NCBI RefSeq assembly: GCF_004368785.1
Contig: NZ_SODM01000001.1
Span: 310,001-374,000 of the forward strand
DNA length: 64,000 nucleotides
Reading direction: 5' to 3'
Origin: Flavobacterium sp. 270
GTDB lineage: Bacteria; Bacteroidota; Bacteroidia; Flavobacteriales; Flavobacteriaceae
A program made the position numbers and the translations under genes. Shown in pieces: positions 1 to 9,627 of the stretch (positions within the stretch are counted from its first letter, which is position 1; every line of letters begins with the position of its first letter). Under the pieces are notes generated by a model that saw only the letters and a program-made list of their open reading frames with translations, was not told the DNA's origin and made no database searches.

Positions 1-1
1 T

Positions 2-1417
2 AAAAAAACGGGGCGAACATTATCTCTTAATTTAAGCCAATCCAGTACAGACAGCAAAAGTGATGGTTATTTAAATTCCAGAGCTGAATTTTTTACACCA
101 TCCGTAATTAGTCCTGACAGCACCAAAGTAGTCGATCAAAATAAGGTCAACACTATTAGCAATACAACTTTTAAATCAAATTTAATCTATACCGAACCGT
201 TATCCAAAAGTATATCTTTAATTCTTAATTATGGATTCAACATTAGTAACGGAAAAGCTGATCGTAAATCTTTTAATCAATCTTCAACTGGCGATTATAC
301 TGTTTTGGATTCTATCTTTAGTAATAATTATGAATTAGACCAAACGATAAACCAACTTGGAGCGATTTTTAATTACAAAAAAAATAAAACTGTTTTATCT
401 TTTGGTTCTAAATTTAGCGGTGTAAACTTTAAACAATATGATGTTTATAAAGAGAGTTCTTTTAAGCAAAAATTTGTTAACTACATGCCTCAGATCAACT
501 ATCAATATAATTTTAAACAAAGAGAATCACTGCGTTTTTCGTATAACGGAAACACCGATCAGCCGACATTAGAACAAATACAGCCGATACGAAATAATCA
601 AAACCAGTTAAATACGATTTTGGGTAATCCGAATTTAGATCCTTCTTTTAGAAATAATTTTAGAGGAAGTTATTATTCGTATAAAGTACTTAGCAATCAA
701 TATTTTTCGGTTAATGGATCGTACAATTTTACGTTAGATCCAATAGTAAGTAATGTGATTACAAATGATAGAGGAGAAAGTATTTCTCAATTTGTAAACC
801 TAAAAAACAAAGCTACAACAAGTTATTATTTGAACGGTAATTTTGGCAGAACAATCAAAGCCATAGACATGTCAGCAGGAATTGGTTTAAGTGCCAACAA
901 AAATGTTAACTATAATTACATCAATACACAACTGAATCAAACTAAAAATTCAAGTTATTCCTTTAATTTAAACTTATCAAAGTATAAAGAAAAAAAATAT
1001 AATTTTAATACCAGCTTCGGACCTACTTACAACGTTGCTGATGCAAGCATCAACAAAAATAGTGACAGCAATGGCTGGGGTTTTAATGGAAATTTCTGGA
1101 CCAGTGTAGAATTACCTTTCAAACTAGAAATTAGCACAGATGGTAATTATCAATATAATGGAAAAACGCAAGTGATTCAGGAAACTTTTGAGCGTTTTAT
1201 TTGGAATGCATCTATCACCAAAAAATTCTTTAAATCAGATAATTTAAGAGTTTCTATAACGGGAAGAGATCTTTTGAACCAAAATGTAGGATTTAATCGT
1301 TCTGCATTCAATGGAAATATCAACCAAAGTACTTATACCACTATCCAAAGATACTTTATGTTCTCTGTAAGCTGGGACTTCAGCAAAATGGGCGGAGGAG
1401 AAATTAAACAAAACTAA
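2..1417 (+). CDS. Outer-membrane beta-barrel protein, 3' part (TonB-receptor-like)
   Basis: The reading frame is already open at base 2, so the start lies outside the window; about 471 residues are present. The sequence alternates short polar and aromatic strands and is rich in Asn, Tyr, Phe and Ser, as in the outer-membrane beta-barrel family (PF14905-like) that resembles TonB-dependent receptors. The last strand (FMFSVSWDFSKMGGG) looks like a barrel end. A GLPGLI protein follows after 4 bases, a common pairing in Bacteroidota. The plug and carboxypeptidase-like N-terminal domains expected upstream cannot be seen. The substrate is unknown. Confidence 0.85.
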   Translation, partial: KKTGRTLSLNLSQSSTDSKSDGYLNSRAEFFTPSVISPDSTKVVDQNKVNTISNTTFKSNLIYTEPLSKSISLILNYGFNISNGKADRKSFNQSSTGDYTVLDSIFSNNYELDQTINQLGAIFNYKKNKTVLSFGSKFSGVNFKQYDVYKESSFKQKFVNYMPQINYQYNFKQRESLRFSYNGNTDQPTLEQIQPIRNNQNQLNTILGNPNLDPSFRNNFRGSYYSYKVLSNQYFSVNGSYNFTLDPIVSNVITNDRGESISQFVNLKNKATTSYYLNGNFGRTIKAIDMSAGIGLSANKNVNYNYINTQLNQTKNSSYSFNLNLSKYKEKKYNFNTSFGPTYNVADASINKNSDSNGWGFNGNFWTSVELPFKLEISTDGNYQYNGKTQVIQETFERFIWNASITKKFFKSDNLRVSITGRDLLNQNVGFNRSAFNGNINQSTYTTIQRYFMFSVSWDFSKMGGGEIKQN

Positions 1418-1421
1418 AACC

Positions 1422-2207
1422 ATGAAAACAATAATAAATCGCATCTTAATTTTAATAATTGTATTGACATGCTGCAATACTTTTGCACAAAATGACCACT
1501 TTGTACAAAATGGCGTAATCGAATTTGAGAAAAAATCGAATATGTATGCTTTGATTACAAAAAAAATAAAAGGAGAAACTGATAGTTATTATCAAGCCGC
1601 TTTTGAAAGTTATAAAAAAACCAATCCACAATTTAAAACTACAAAAAGCATTCTCAGTTTTTCAAAAAACAAGAGTTTATACAAATGGGACGAAACCAAA
1701 GAATCAGCAAGCAACAACAGTTGGATTGGAGATGATGCAATGGCTAATTTAAAAAATGTTATCGCTACAGATCTAGATACCCAAACCAGCATTACCCAAA
1801 AAAACGTTTACGATGATTTATATTTAGTTAAAGATAGTTTACGCAAAATTGACTGGAAAATTACCGATGAAACCAGAGAAATCGCGGGTTATGAATGCCG
1901 CAGAGCAAATGCTATAGTGCTTGATTCTGTTTATGTTGTTGCTTATTACACTATTCAAATTCCATTTGCTGGCGGCCCTGAATCTTTTACAGGATTACCC
2001 GGAACAATTTTGGGATTGGCCCTGCCACATGAAAATATGACATGGTTTGCTACAAAAGTTACAGAAATTCCAGTTTCTGACAAAGATTTAGCTCCACCAA
2101 TTAAAGGTAAACCAACTGACAATAAAGGATTAAACAAAATACTTTTGGATGCTTTGAAGGGCTGGGGAAAATGGGCAAAAAAAACATTACAAGCCTACTC
2201 TTTATAA
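1422..2207 (+). CDS. GLPGLI family protein
   Basis: 261 residues with an N-terminal signal peptide (hydrophobic to about residue 22, ending TFAQN). The defining motif is read as FTGLPGTILGLALP around residues 189-202, close to the family consensus GLPGLI. The middle part (KIDWKITDETREIAGYECRRA) matches the conserved region before the motif. The family is periplasmic or outer-membrane associated and of unknown biochemical role. It starts 4 bases after the upstream barrel gene, so the two are very likely co-transcribed and may work together. Confidence 0.9.
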   Translation: MKTIINRILILIIVLTCCNTFAQNDHFVQNGVIEFEKKSNMYALITKKIKGETDSYYQAAFESYKKTNPQFKTTKSILSFSKNKSLYKWDETKESASNNSWIGDDAMANLKNVIATDLDTQTSITQKNVYDDLYLVKDSLRKIDWKITDETREIAGYECRRANAIVLDSVYVVAYYTIQIPFAGGPESFTGLPGTILGLALPHENMTWFATKVTEIPVSDKDLAPPIKGKPTDNKGLNKILLDALKGWGKWAKKTLQAYSL

Positions 2208-2374
2208 CCATAACCAGCTATTGCTCTTCTAAGGGTAATAGCTGCATCTCATTTAGAAAATTATTTAACACTTCATCATTAATTAAATCTTCATCTCTAA
2301 TGGGTTACCTCATGATACGATTTTAGTGTAAAAACTTTATAAAAACTAAAAGCAATGTAATATTCTCGTTTACA

Positions 2375-3193
2375 CTAATACATCATATATTCGCTCTTAT
2401 CCTTAAAAAGGATTCTAACAGCTGTAATAAATATCAATGGTACTGCAATACCCAATATCAAAAGACCAAAATACTGATAATAGTCTTTGATGAAATCATT
2501 TTGATGTGCTAAAAAAATATATGAAGTTTTCATTTCATTTTGTGTAATCAAATAGGAATTTGCAAAATTGTTTCCCCAATGCAGGCCTATAGGCAGTAAT
2601 ATACTTCCAGATCGATTAAGTGCAGTGGAAAACATGAGTATTGCAAAAAAATAATTTGATAACTGAAAAGGGAGGTTCCACATATTACCCGAAATATCAT
2701 GCATACTTATAAAAACAATTGATGTCACAAAAACTGCAAAGGTATTCCCTCCTATTTGTTTAGCTTTATAAAAACCATAGCCCAGAATGTAAAACTGTTG
2801 TACAATCACAGTAGGAAACACAACAATCAGTGCAATTAATAAAGCTTTTATATCCGGAGAATGGTTTATTTGAAAGTTTCCGCCTTTAACAACAATCTGG
2901 ATGCAGAGGTTCAAGAAAACAAAACAAAGTCCTAAAAGAAACCCAATCAGAATTTTATTGATTGGCTTATGACTTTTATCTATTCCAAGATAATTGAGAG
3001 ATAAACCTTCCTGTTTAAACATAATCCAATTCGAAAGAATAACTAATATACATCCTAAAGGTAAAAATGAAAATAATCGGTTTTCCACCAAGCCACTTAG
3101 AAAAAGTGACAAAGCAATTAAGCATGCAAAAATTAGGAGCTGTTTTAGTTTTATTGATAATGTTGCTTTCATAATTATAGTTTTTTTCTTCAA
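2375..3193 (-). CDS. CPBP (Abi/CAAX-like) membrane protein, degenerate active site
   Basis: 272 residues with about eight hydrophobic segments. Two of the three CPBP motifs are present: FxxxH (F161, H165) and HxxxN (H205, N209). The first motif, normally EExxxR, reads QQFYIL at residues 132-137, so both metal-binding or catalytic glutamates and the arginine are replaced. It may therefore be a non-proteolytic relative, or the alignment is shifted. An internal ATG at codon 8 would also give a good membrane start. It is divergent from an XRE regulator gene 40 bases away, a plausible regulator/target pair. Confidence 0.7.
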   Translation of the reverse strand: MKKKTIIMKATLSIKLKQLLIFACLIALSLFLSGLVENRLFSFLPLGCILVILSNWIMFKQEGLSLNYLGIDKSHKPINKILIGFLLGLCFVFLNLCIQIVVKGGNFQINHSPDIKALLIALIVVFPTVIVQQFYILGYGFYKAKQIGGNTFAVFVTSIVFISMHDISGNMWNLPFQLSNYFFAILMFSTALNRSGSILLPIGLHWGNNFANSYLITQNEMKTSYIFLAHQNDFIKDYYQYFGLLILGIAVPLIFITAVRILFKDKSEYMMY

Positions 3194-3233
3194 AACTATT
3201 AATTTTAGCCTCGCTCTATTAGTTATAATTAAA

Positions 3234-3701
3234 ATGTCATCTCAAATGTCGTCAAATGCCGTTAAAGAATTTATAGATGTTGCTGCTTATAATAAGCAGG
3301 ATATTGCTGAGATTATAAAGCGTGAAAGGTTAAAAAGAAAATTGACACAAAAAGAACTCGCAGAACTTTCGGGTATAACTATTCGTGCCGTTCAGCGAAT
3401 AGAAAATGCAATCGTTATGCCACGAAAATATACATTAAATGCTTTATTTGAGCATATAGATGTTCCATTAGAATTTGTTAAAAAGCAAGAACTTTCTTTT
3501 GGTGAAAAAGAAGTAATTGTAAAACCCTCAAGAATTTCAAAATTGATCCTAACTTTTGGCAGTCCTTTTTTACTTATAATTGGCTGCTATGCCTATATTC
3601 TTCAATCACCGACATTTCCGGAAAATGCATTTGAAATGTGCGTATTGATTTTCTGTATGAGTTTTATTTATTTCATTTTATTATTAAAAATTTGGAAATA
3701 A
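3234..3701 (+). CDS. XRE-family regulator with C-terminal membrane segments
   Basis: 155 residues from ATG 3234. The N-terminal helix-turn-helix is clear (KRKLTQKELAELSGITIRAV, then QRIEN), about residues 29-65. The C-terminal third holds two hydrophobic stretches (LILTFGSPFLLIIGCYAYIL and VLIFCMSFIYFILLL) that look like membrane helices, so this is probably a membrane-anchored DNA-binding protein. The frame is open further upstream, but that extension overlaps the divergent gene and has no family resemblance, so ATG 3234 was chosen. It may control itself and the CPBP-like gene. Confidence 0.8.
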   Translation: MSSQMSSNAVKEFIDVAAYNKQDIAEIIKRERLKRKLTQKELAELSGITIRAVQRIENAIVMPRKYTLNALFEHIDVPLEFVKKQELSFGEKEVIVKPSRISKLILTFGSPFLLIIGCYAYILQSPTFPENAFEMCVLIFCMSFIYFILLLKIWK

Positions 3702-3882
3702 AAAAATCACTTAAAATAAGTCGTTGCACTGCTATTTTAATTGGATGATTTAGATTGAGATAAGCATCTTAATTCATAATAGTAAAAACAGCCCTGATAA
3801 TAAAGCCATCACCATGTAAAATGTGTTTCGGAGCCGATGTGTTTTCTCTTAAAAATAAATCCGTAACTTCAATTAAAAGTCA

Positions 3883-4560
3883 TTATTCTTTGATCATAAT
3901 ATTTCGATACCAAACTTTATCACCATGATCCTGTAATGCTATTTTTCCTTTTTTAAAGGTTCCGAATCCTGACCAGCCTGCAAATTTACTTCCTTCAATC
4001 AATTTTTTGAAATTATCATCCCAAAGTACCGTTTTCACTACCACTACTCCGTTCAAAATAAGGGTTAAGTTTCCATTTTTACTGATAATTTCAGCTTTAT
4101 TCCATTCTCCAACTTTTTTAACAGGCTCTGATTTGCTTTGAATTAAATCGTATAAATCTCCTGCTCGGTGTTTGGTTATTTTTCCGTCGGGATGGCCGTC
4201 ATTATCTAAAACCTGCATTTCTAAACCTGTACTGTATGTATTTGGGTATTTTGCAGGGGCTTCATTAACATAAAAAATAATACCACTATTGGCATTTGGA
4301 GCAATTTTCCATTCTAATTTTAAATGAAAATTTTCAAATGCTGCATCAGTTACTAAATCGCCGCCTTGTCCATTTTTGGCAGCTTCAGGATCAAAATGAA
4401 GTGTTCCATCTTCCACTTTCCATCCAGCGCCGGCAGTATTTTTGCCATAAGAATGCCAGCCTTTTGTGGTCTTGCCGTCAAAAAGTGGCTTAAAACCTTT
4501 CTGTGGGTATATCGTTTGTACAAAACATAAAATCAATGTTATAATGATCAATTTTTTCAT
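3883..4560 (-). CDS. DUF1080 (3-keto-disaccharide hydrolase-like) exported protein
   Basis: 225 residues with a signal peptide ending near residue 19. The start of the mature part (KPLFDGKTTKGWHSYG) and the pattern W-KVEDGTL followed by GGDLVTDAAFENFHLKLEWK are typical of DUF1080, a concanavalin-like beta-sandwich. Some members hydrolyse 3-keto-glycosides produced by Gfo/Idh-type dehydrogenases. Here it stands alone between an XRE gene and a monooxygenase gene, so the substrate cannot be told. The length is normal for a single-domain member. Confidence 0.85.
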   Translation of the reverse strand: MKKLIIITLILCFVQTIYPQKGFKPLFDGKTTKGWHSYGKNTAGAGWKVEDGTLHFDPEAAKNGQGGDLVTDAAFENFHLKLEWKIAPNANSGIIFYVNEAPAKYPNTYSTGLEMQVLDNDGHPDGKITKHRAGDLYDLIQSKSEPVKKVGEWNKAEIISKNGNLTLILNGVVVVKTVLWDDNFKKLIEGSKFAGWSGFGTFKKGKIALQDHGDKVWYRNIMIKE

Positions 4561-4787
4561 TTGTTTTATTATTAAATGATTACTAATGAGAATGTTTTTT
4601 CTGTATTAATAGTTACTGAGTTTCTAATGATTTTTCGTTTTCTGAATGATAAAAATCAGAAAAAGTAATTGAAACAGTTCAGCAGAATTTTCATAAGAGT
4701 TTTTCGATGTATCCGTCGGAATTTGTTAATAATGAAAAATCTGGGAATTCATAAAATTTAGTCAAGAAAAAAATATTCTTGCATAAA

Positions 4788-4814
4788 AAGCCCTCTTATT
4801 AAAATAGAGGGCTT
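4788..4814 (-). terminator. Intrinsic terminator after the monooxygenase gene
   Basis: A 9-bp stem AAGCCCTCT/AGAGGGCTT (4788-4796 with 4806-4814). On the minus strand it is followed by TTTTATGC. It lies 22 bases beyond the stop codon of the minus-strand gene at 4837. Confidence 0.7.
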
Positions 4815-4836
4815 CTGTGTATTTTGTCTGAAAAAT

Positions 4837-5859
4837 TTAACGCCAGCCCAGTTCCGGGGCTACGTGTTCTAAAATAGCCGACAGTACATGAACATTGTAA
4901 TCAACACCCAGCGTGTTGGGTATAGTCAGCAGCAGCGTATCGGCTTCCTGAATAGCTTCATCCTGAGCCAGTTCTGCAATCAGCTTATCGGGTTCCGCAG
5001 CATAACTTTTTCCAAAGATAGCGCGTTTATCAGCTTCGATATTACCAAAACTATCTGTGCCCCTGCCTTGATTACCAAAATAATATCTGTCCTGATCGTT
5101 GACCAGTGCAAAAATAGAACGGCTGACTGAGACACGCGGTTCCCGTTGATGCCCCGCATTTTTCCAGGCTTCTTTGTATAACCTGATTTGTTCTGCCTGC
5201 TGGATATGGAAAGGTTTGCCGTTTTCGTCATATTTCAACGTGGAACTCTGCAGGTGCATGCCGTTTTCAGCTGCCCAAACAGCGGTTGCATTTGATGCCG
5301 CTCCCCACCAGATGCGTTCCCTAAGCCCTTCAGAATAAGGTTCCAAACGTAATAGTCCCGGTGGATTTGGAAACATAGGGTTCGGGTTCGGCTCGGCAAA
5401 TCCCTCTCCGTTAAGCCGCTGTAAAAATTCCAACACTTTTCTGCGTCCCATTTCGGCATCCGTTTCACCATCCATTGGTTCATAACCAAAAGAGCGCCAG
5501 CCGTCAATGACCTGTTCCGGCGATCCCCTGCTGATTCCTAATTGTAAACGGCCTTCCGAAATTAAGTCGGCTGCTCCGGCATCTTCTACCATATACAAAG
5601 GGTTCTCATAACGCATATCGATTACCCCTGTTCCAATTTCTATCTGACTCGTCTTAGCACCAATGGCTGAAAGTAAAGGAAAAGGTGATGCCAGCTGTTT
5701 AGCAAAGTGATGCACCCTGAAATAAGCACCATCAATTCCAATTGCTTCCGCAGCAACAGCCAGATCAATGGACTGAAGCAGTGTATCGGATGCTGTACGA
5801 GCCTTATAGGAAGGATGATCGGCCCAATGCCCAAAAGATAAAAATCCTATTTTTTTCAT
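4837..5859 (-). CDS. LLM-class flavin-dependent oxidoreductase (luciferase-like)
   Basis: 340 residues from ATG 5859; a longer frame would need a TTG start and adds only eight residues. MKKIGFLSFGHW at the start and the run RLQLGISRGSPEQVIDGWRS are typical of luciferase-like FMN/F420 monooxygenases. The fold is a single TIM barrel and the expected cofactor is reduced FMN; the substrate is unknown. Base composition is richer in GC than neighbours (31 of 60 bases in 5461-5520), which suggests transfer. It is transcribed alone and ends in a hairpin. Confidence 0.85.
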   Translation of the reverse strand: MKKIGFLSFGHWADHPSYKARTASDTLLQSIDLAVAAEAIGIDGAYFRVHHFAKQLASPFPLLSAIGAKTSQIEIGTGVIDMRYENPLYMVEDAGAADLISEGRLQLGISRGSPEQVIDGWRSFGYEPMDGETDAEMGRRKVLEFLQRLNGEGFAEPNPNPMFPNPPGLLRLEPYSEGLRERIWWGAASNATAVWAAENGMHLQSSTLKYDENGKPFHIQQAEQIRLYKEAWKNAGHQREPRVSVSRSIFALVNDQDRYYFGNQGRGTDSFGNIEADKRAIFGKSYAAEPDKLIAELAQDEAIQEADTLLLTIPNTLGVDYNVHVLSAILEHVAPELGWR

Positions 5860-6087
5860 AGACAGCAATGTTATTGTTCGCAATTGTAAATATACACATC
5901 ATTTATCTGAAAGCCTGCATATGAATATTTATTCTGACAACATCTACTTTTTGGATTGTATAACAAAAATGTTAATACTTCTTAACTAATTTATGAAGGT
6001 ACACTTTACAAACAAGTAATATTGAAAAACAATTCTTTCCTGTTTCGTTTCAATTCGTATATTCGGCCTTTATTTTGAAAAAAGAGA

Positions 6088-7356
6088 ATGATTGCAAAAT
6101 TGAATGAAAAAAAATCCTACCCATGGATTGTTGTTGGCTTGCTATGGTTTGTTGCTTTATTAAATTATTTAGACCGACAAATGCTGTCCACTATGAAATC
6201 AGCTATGATGGATGACATTCCTGAATTGGCTAAAGCTGAAAATTTCGGTCTTTTGATGGCTATTTTCCTTTGGATATATGCGCTTATGAGCCCTGTTTCC
6301 GGAATTATAGCAGATCGTTTTAACCGAAAAAGAATAATTATAGGAAGTCTTTTTATTTGGTCAGGAGTGACTATGACGATGGGTTATGCCACAACTTTCA
6401 ATCAGATTTATATTTTGCGTGGGATTATGGGTTTTAGCGAAGCTTTTTATATTCCGGCAGCATTATCCTTAATTACAGATTACCATCAGGAAAAAACACG
6501 CTCCTTTGCAATTGCGATTCATACTACCGGAATTTATTTAGGACAAGCACTTGGTGGTTTTGGAGCCACTATTTCTAAGCATTTTTCCTGGCATTTCAGC
6601 TTTCACTCTGTAGGTTTACTCGGTGTAGTTTATAGTTTAGTGCTCCTATTTTTTTTACAGGAAAAGAAAGCCTACTTTTTTGATCCTTCAAAAAAGTCAT
6701 CTGTCCGCTATGAATTCAGGGAAATGTTCAAAGGATTGGGAATATTATTCGGCAATATCTCCTTTTGGGTTTTACTCTTTTATTTCGCTGCACCAAGTTT
6801 ACCGGGCTGGGCTGCCAAAAACTGGTTACCCACCTTATTTACCGAAACTTTAAATTTAGACATGTCTCTCGCGGGACCAATGGCAACGGTAACCATTTCG
6901 ATGTCTTCTTTTTTTGGTGTTTTAATTGGCGGTGCCATTTCAGACAGATGGGTGATGCAACATCTTAAAGGACGAATTTACACCAGTGCTATTGGATTAT
7001 TTCTTACCATACCGGCATTGTTTTTATTTGGCTACTGCTGTAATATAGAGGCTATTATTTTTGGCGCTATCCTTTTTGGACTTGGATTTGGAATATACGA
7101 CACGAACAATATGCCGATTCTTAGCCAGTTTGTTTCGCCTCGCTACAGGGCTACCGGATATGGAATTATGAATTTTGTAGGTATTTCGGCCGGAGCTGTT
7201 ATCACCGAGTTTTTAGGAAAAGCTGCTGATAATGGAGGAATGAGACATGTTTTTTTACTACTCTTATTTTTAGTGGTTACTGCCATCGTTTTACAACTAA
7301 TGACTCTGCATCCAAAAACTATAGATATGGCTGAAAGAAATGACGTTAAGTTGTAA
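6088..7356 (+). CDS. MFS transporter (ACS/hexuronate-like)
   Basis: 422 residues with about twelve membrane helices. The start (WIVVGLLWFVALLNYLDRQ) and the loop 2-3 motif GIIADRFNRKR (the MFS A-motif) mark a major facilitator of the anion/cation symporter type that moves sugar acids or phosphorylated sugars. A second A-like motif (GGAISDRWVMQHLKGR) sits in the second half. It is not in an operon with the flanking genes, which face the other way. The substrate is inferred only as an organic anion or sugar acid. Confidence 0.85.
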   Translation: MIAKLNEKKSYPWIVVGLLWFVALLNYLDRQMLSTMKSAMMDDIPELAKAENFGLLMAIFLWIYALMSPVSGIIADRFNRKRIIIGSLFIWSGVTMTMGYATTFNQIYILRGIMGFSEAFYIPAALSLITDYHQEKTRSFAIAIHTTGIYLGQALGGFGATISKHFSWHFSFHSVGLLGVVYSLVLLFFLQEKKAYFFDPSKKSSVRYEFREMFKGLGILFGNISFWVLLFYFAAPSLPGWAAKNWLPTLFTETLNLDMSLAGPMATVTISMSSFFGVLIGGAISDRWVMQHLKGRIYTSAIGLFLTIPALFLFGYCCNIEAIIFGAILFGLGFGIYDTNNMPILSQFVSPRYRATGYGIMNFVGISAGAVITEFLGKAADNGGMRHVFLLLLFLVVTAIVLQLMTLHPKTIDMAERNDVKL

Positions 7357-7496
7357 AAAGATTAAATCCTGAAAAATTCGTGACTGGTTGAATTCATGAT
7401 TGATACTCTCAAGCTGGGAATTTTGAATATAGAAGCTTTTTTGAGTTTATAGAACTAAGCAACAAATCTTAACGAAGGAACTCAGACTTGAAGGTT

Positions 7497-9227
7497 TTAT
7501 TTAGGCTGGGTATCATTAGCTGCTGTAGCATATAAACCTACTAAAGCTCCGGTAAATCCTCCAGCAACATTTGTTGAGAGAATATCTCCTGAAACTTCAC
7601 TGCCTAGATTTTCAAAATCTACACCATTAAGTGCATAACTAAACTGGTAATTGTCTCCCGTCGCTTTTACCTGCAGACGCAATGGTTTCTTAATTTCAAT
7701 TTTTGAACTTGCAATGATTTCCGACTTTCCGTTTTCTGTTCTTTCAAGCAGTATATAAGTATCTTTTCCATTTTTTGTTATTCCAAAAACATAATTAAAT
7801 CGCTCGTTTTGTAAACAGACTATTCCAGCCAGATCTTTTTCTGATTCTGGTTTGTAATCTAATGTTGTCGAAAATGAAAATGCGTTATGCTGCTGTCTGT
7901 AGAAAAGTGTAGAGGTAGGTTTTAATTCTTTTATATTTACCTGAAATGGATTGATTTGCAAGCCTTTTTTTGTAACCGAAATAAAATTCTCACGCGGTCC
8001 TCTTAGTCCAATCCATCTGTAATCTAACTTATCTGAGGTAAAATTTTCGGTAAACGTAAAGTTACCGTTTGGAAAAAAACCTTCGTTTCCTGTTTTATTT
8101 TCCACCCCTTTTGGCATTTTTAATTTTGGTTCCATAGGAATTAAACCATTTTCGAAAACAGGAAAAGTTCCTGACCAGTCTACTGGCAGCATAAATGTTT
8201 CACGTCCTGTATTTACCCTGTCTTTTTCGTTCGGACGTATCCCTAAAAACACTCCATAATATTTATCGTCCGGCCCTTTTACTAAATCGGCATGTCCTGC
8301 CCAATCTACTTTATCGGTTCTGTCTTTTGGAAAATATCTTTGGGTTAAGATTGGATTGTTTGAGGATGGCTTAAATGGCCCTTTTGGACTGTCACTAATA
8401 AAAATAACTTCGCTGTGATTGTCTCCTGTACCCCCTTCTGCACACATTAAATAATAATGTCCGTCTTTTTTATACAAATGAGGAGCTTCTATCCATATTG
8501 GTTTTTTAGAAAGATCGACACCTCCGTCCACTATAATTTTATCCGTTCCCGGAATTACCTGATCTTTTTGAATATCGTATTCCCAAACTTTAATTACGCG
8601 ATGCCCAGTATATAATTCTTTTCCTTTATTGGGAGCATCATTGTGCACAATATAGCCCTTCCCGTTGTCATCAAAGAAAATACACGGATCAATTCCGTTA
8701 AAATCTAATTTAATAGGACTTCCCCATCCTTTCATCGGGTCTTTTGTTTTTACTATAATATTTCCCATATTACCTGTAAATGCGGTTACGATCATGTAGA
8801 AAGTATCGTTATGCGGATTATAGGTAATTCCCGGCGCATATACACCCTGGCTAATTCCGGTGTCATGAGGGTTAAATTCGGAAACATTATTTAGGACGCC
8901 TCCCAAGTCTGTCCAATTTACCAAATCCTTGGAATGAAAAATTGGAACTCCGGGAAACATTGCAAATGATGAACATACCATATAATAATCTTCTCCTTTT
9001 CTGGTAATTGCCGGATCTGGATAACATCCCTGCAAAACAGGAGAATAAAATTCATCTGCTTTTAAGGGATTTCTTTTATAAATTTGATCATCTCCCTGAT
9101 ACACTACATTCGAAAATACAGGAGATTTTTGAGTTTGTTTTTTTGCAGTAGGATTTTGAGATGTTATCTCATTAAAGGAAAAAAGAAATAGTATTGTAAT
9201 CAAAAAATATAAGTGTGGTTTTTTCAT
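7497..9227 (-). CDS. Glycoside hydrolase family 43, secreted
   Basis: 576 residues with a signal peptide ending near residue 24. The catalytic triad of GH43 is readable: general base Asp71 (GCYPDPAI), the pKa-modulating Asp180 (NGIDPCIFFDD) and general acid Glu247 (PIWIEAPHLYKKDG). The five-bladed propeller covers about residues 60-370 and a C-terminal beta-sandwich (about 390-570, GH43_C2-like) follows. Such enzymes are beta-xylosidases or alpha-L-arabinofuranosidases, but specificity cannot be read here. It has its own promoter at 9329-9358 with a palindrome over the -33 box. It ends 140 bases from the convergent MFS gene. Confidence 0.9.
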   Translation of the reverse strand: MKKPHLYFLITILFLFSFNEITSQNPTAKKQTQKSPVFSNVVYQGDDQIYKRNPLKADEFYSPVLQGCYPDPAITRKGEDYYMVCSSFAMFPGVPIFHSKDLVNWTDLGGVLNNVSEFNPHDTGISQGVYAPGITYNPHNDTFYMIVTAFTGNMGNIIVKTKDPMKGWGSPIKLDFNGIDPCIFFDDNGKGYIVHNDAPNKGKELYTGHRVIKVWEYDIQKDQVIPGTDKIIVDGGVDLSKKPIWIEAPHLYKKDGHYYLMCAEGGTGDNHSEVIFISDSPKGPFKPSSNNPILTQRYFPKDRTDKVDWAGHADLVKGPDDKYYGVFLGIRPNEKDRVNTGRETFMLPVDWSGTFPVFENGLIPMEPKLKMPKGVENKTGNEGFFPNGNFTFTENFTSDKLDYRWIGLRGPRENFISVTKKGLQINPFQVNIKELKPTSTLFYRQQHNAFSFSTTLDYKPESEKDLAGIVCLQNERFNYVFGITKNGKDTYILLERTENGKSEIIASSKIEIKKPLRLQVKATGDNYQFSYALNGVDFENLGSEVSGDILSTNVAGGFTGALVGLYATAANDTQPK

Positions 9228-9328
9228 TGTTATTGTTTGGTTGTTAATTGTTTTTTCCTAACTAATTATTCATGCATATTAATGTGAAAAAGTCTTTCCC
9301 TTTAATAAAACAATAAGTGTGTTTATTA

Positions 9329-9358
9329 CAAATATAAAAAACATTTCATCATACACAA
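9329..9358 (-). promoter_or_regulatory. Promoter of the GH43 gene
   Basis: Read on the minus strand: TTG (9358-9356), 19 bases, TATATTTG (9336-9329). This matches the Bacteroidota consensus TTG-N19-TAnnTTTG. The predicted transcript starts near 9322, giving a leader of about 95 bases. The rest of the gene-free stretch 9228-9627 shows nothing else convincing. Confidence 0.65.
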
Positions 9359-9368
9359 TCGGTTGTGT
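9353..9368. promoter_or_regulatory. Palindrome over the GH43 -33 box (operator-like)
   Basis: ACACAATCGGTTGTGT has 6-bp arms (ACACAA/TTGTGT) around TCGG. It covers the -33 TTG of the GH43 promoter, so a protein bound here would block or replace RNA polymerase contact. It differs from the LacI-type palindromes found elsewhere in this window, and the cognate regulator is not identifiable. Confidence 0.4.
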
Positions 9369-9627
9369 AATATATTTTCACACAAAATAGTAAACAATTC
9401 TCAACAAATACATAACCTCTACAATATTGCATAAGATTAAAGCGATAATTATAGCAGATAAAAAATTTGATATTGCGCAGCTACAGAAAATATGCAATTC
9501 GAAGAAAAAGCTTTGCAAAACTATCAACAATATAGATAACCCAAAAAGTAAAAGAGGCAACCTAAATGATTACCTCTTTAACATAACTAATACTTATTAA
9601 AACACATTATTAAAATTTCAATTTTTA

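Noticed and set aside
2994-3233. Upstream extension of the XRE gene
   Set aside because: It overlaps the divergent CPBP gene, has no family resemblance, and ATG 3234 gives the usual start of an XRE domain.
9378-9560. Short minus-strand frame upstream of the GH43 gene
   Set aside because: Low-complexity sequence in a promoter-proximal gap with no start context or resemblance to a protein.
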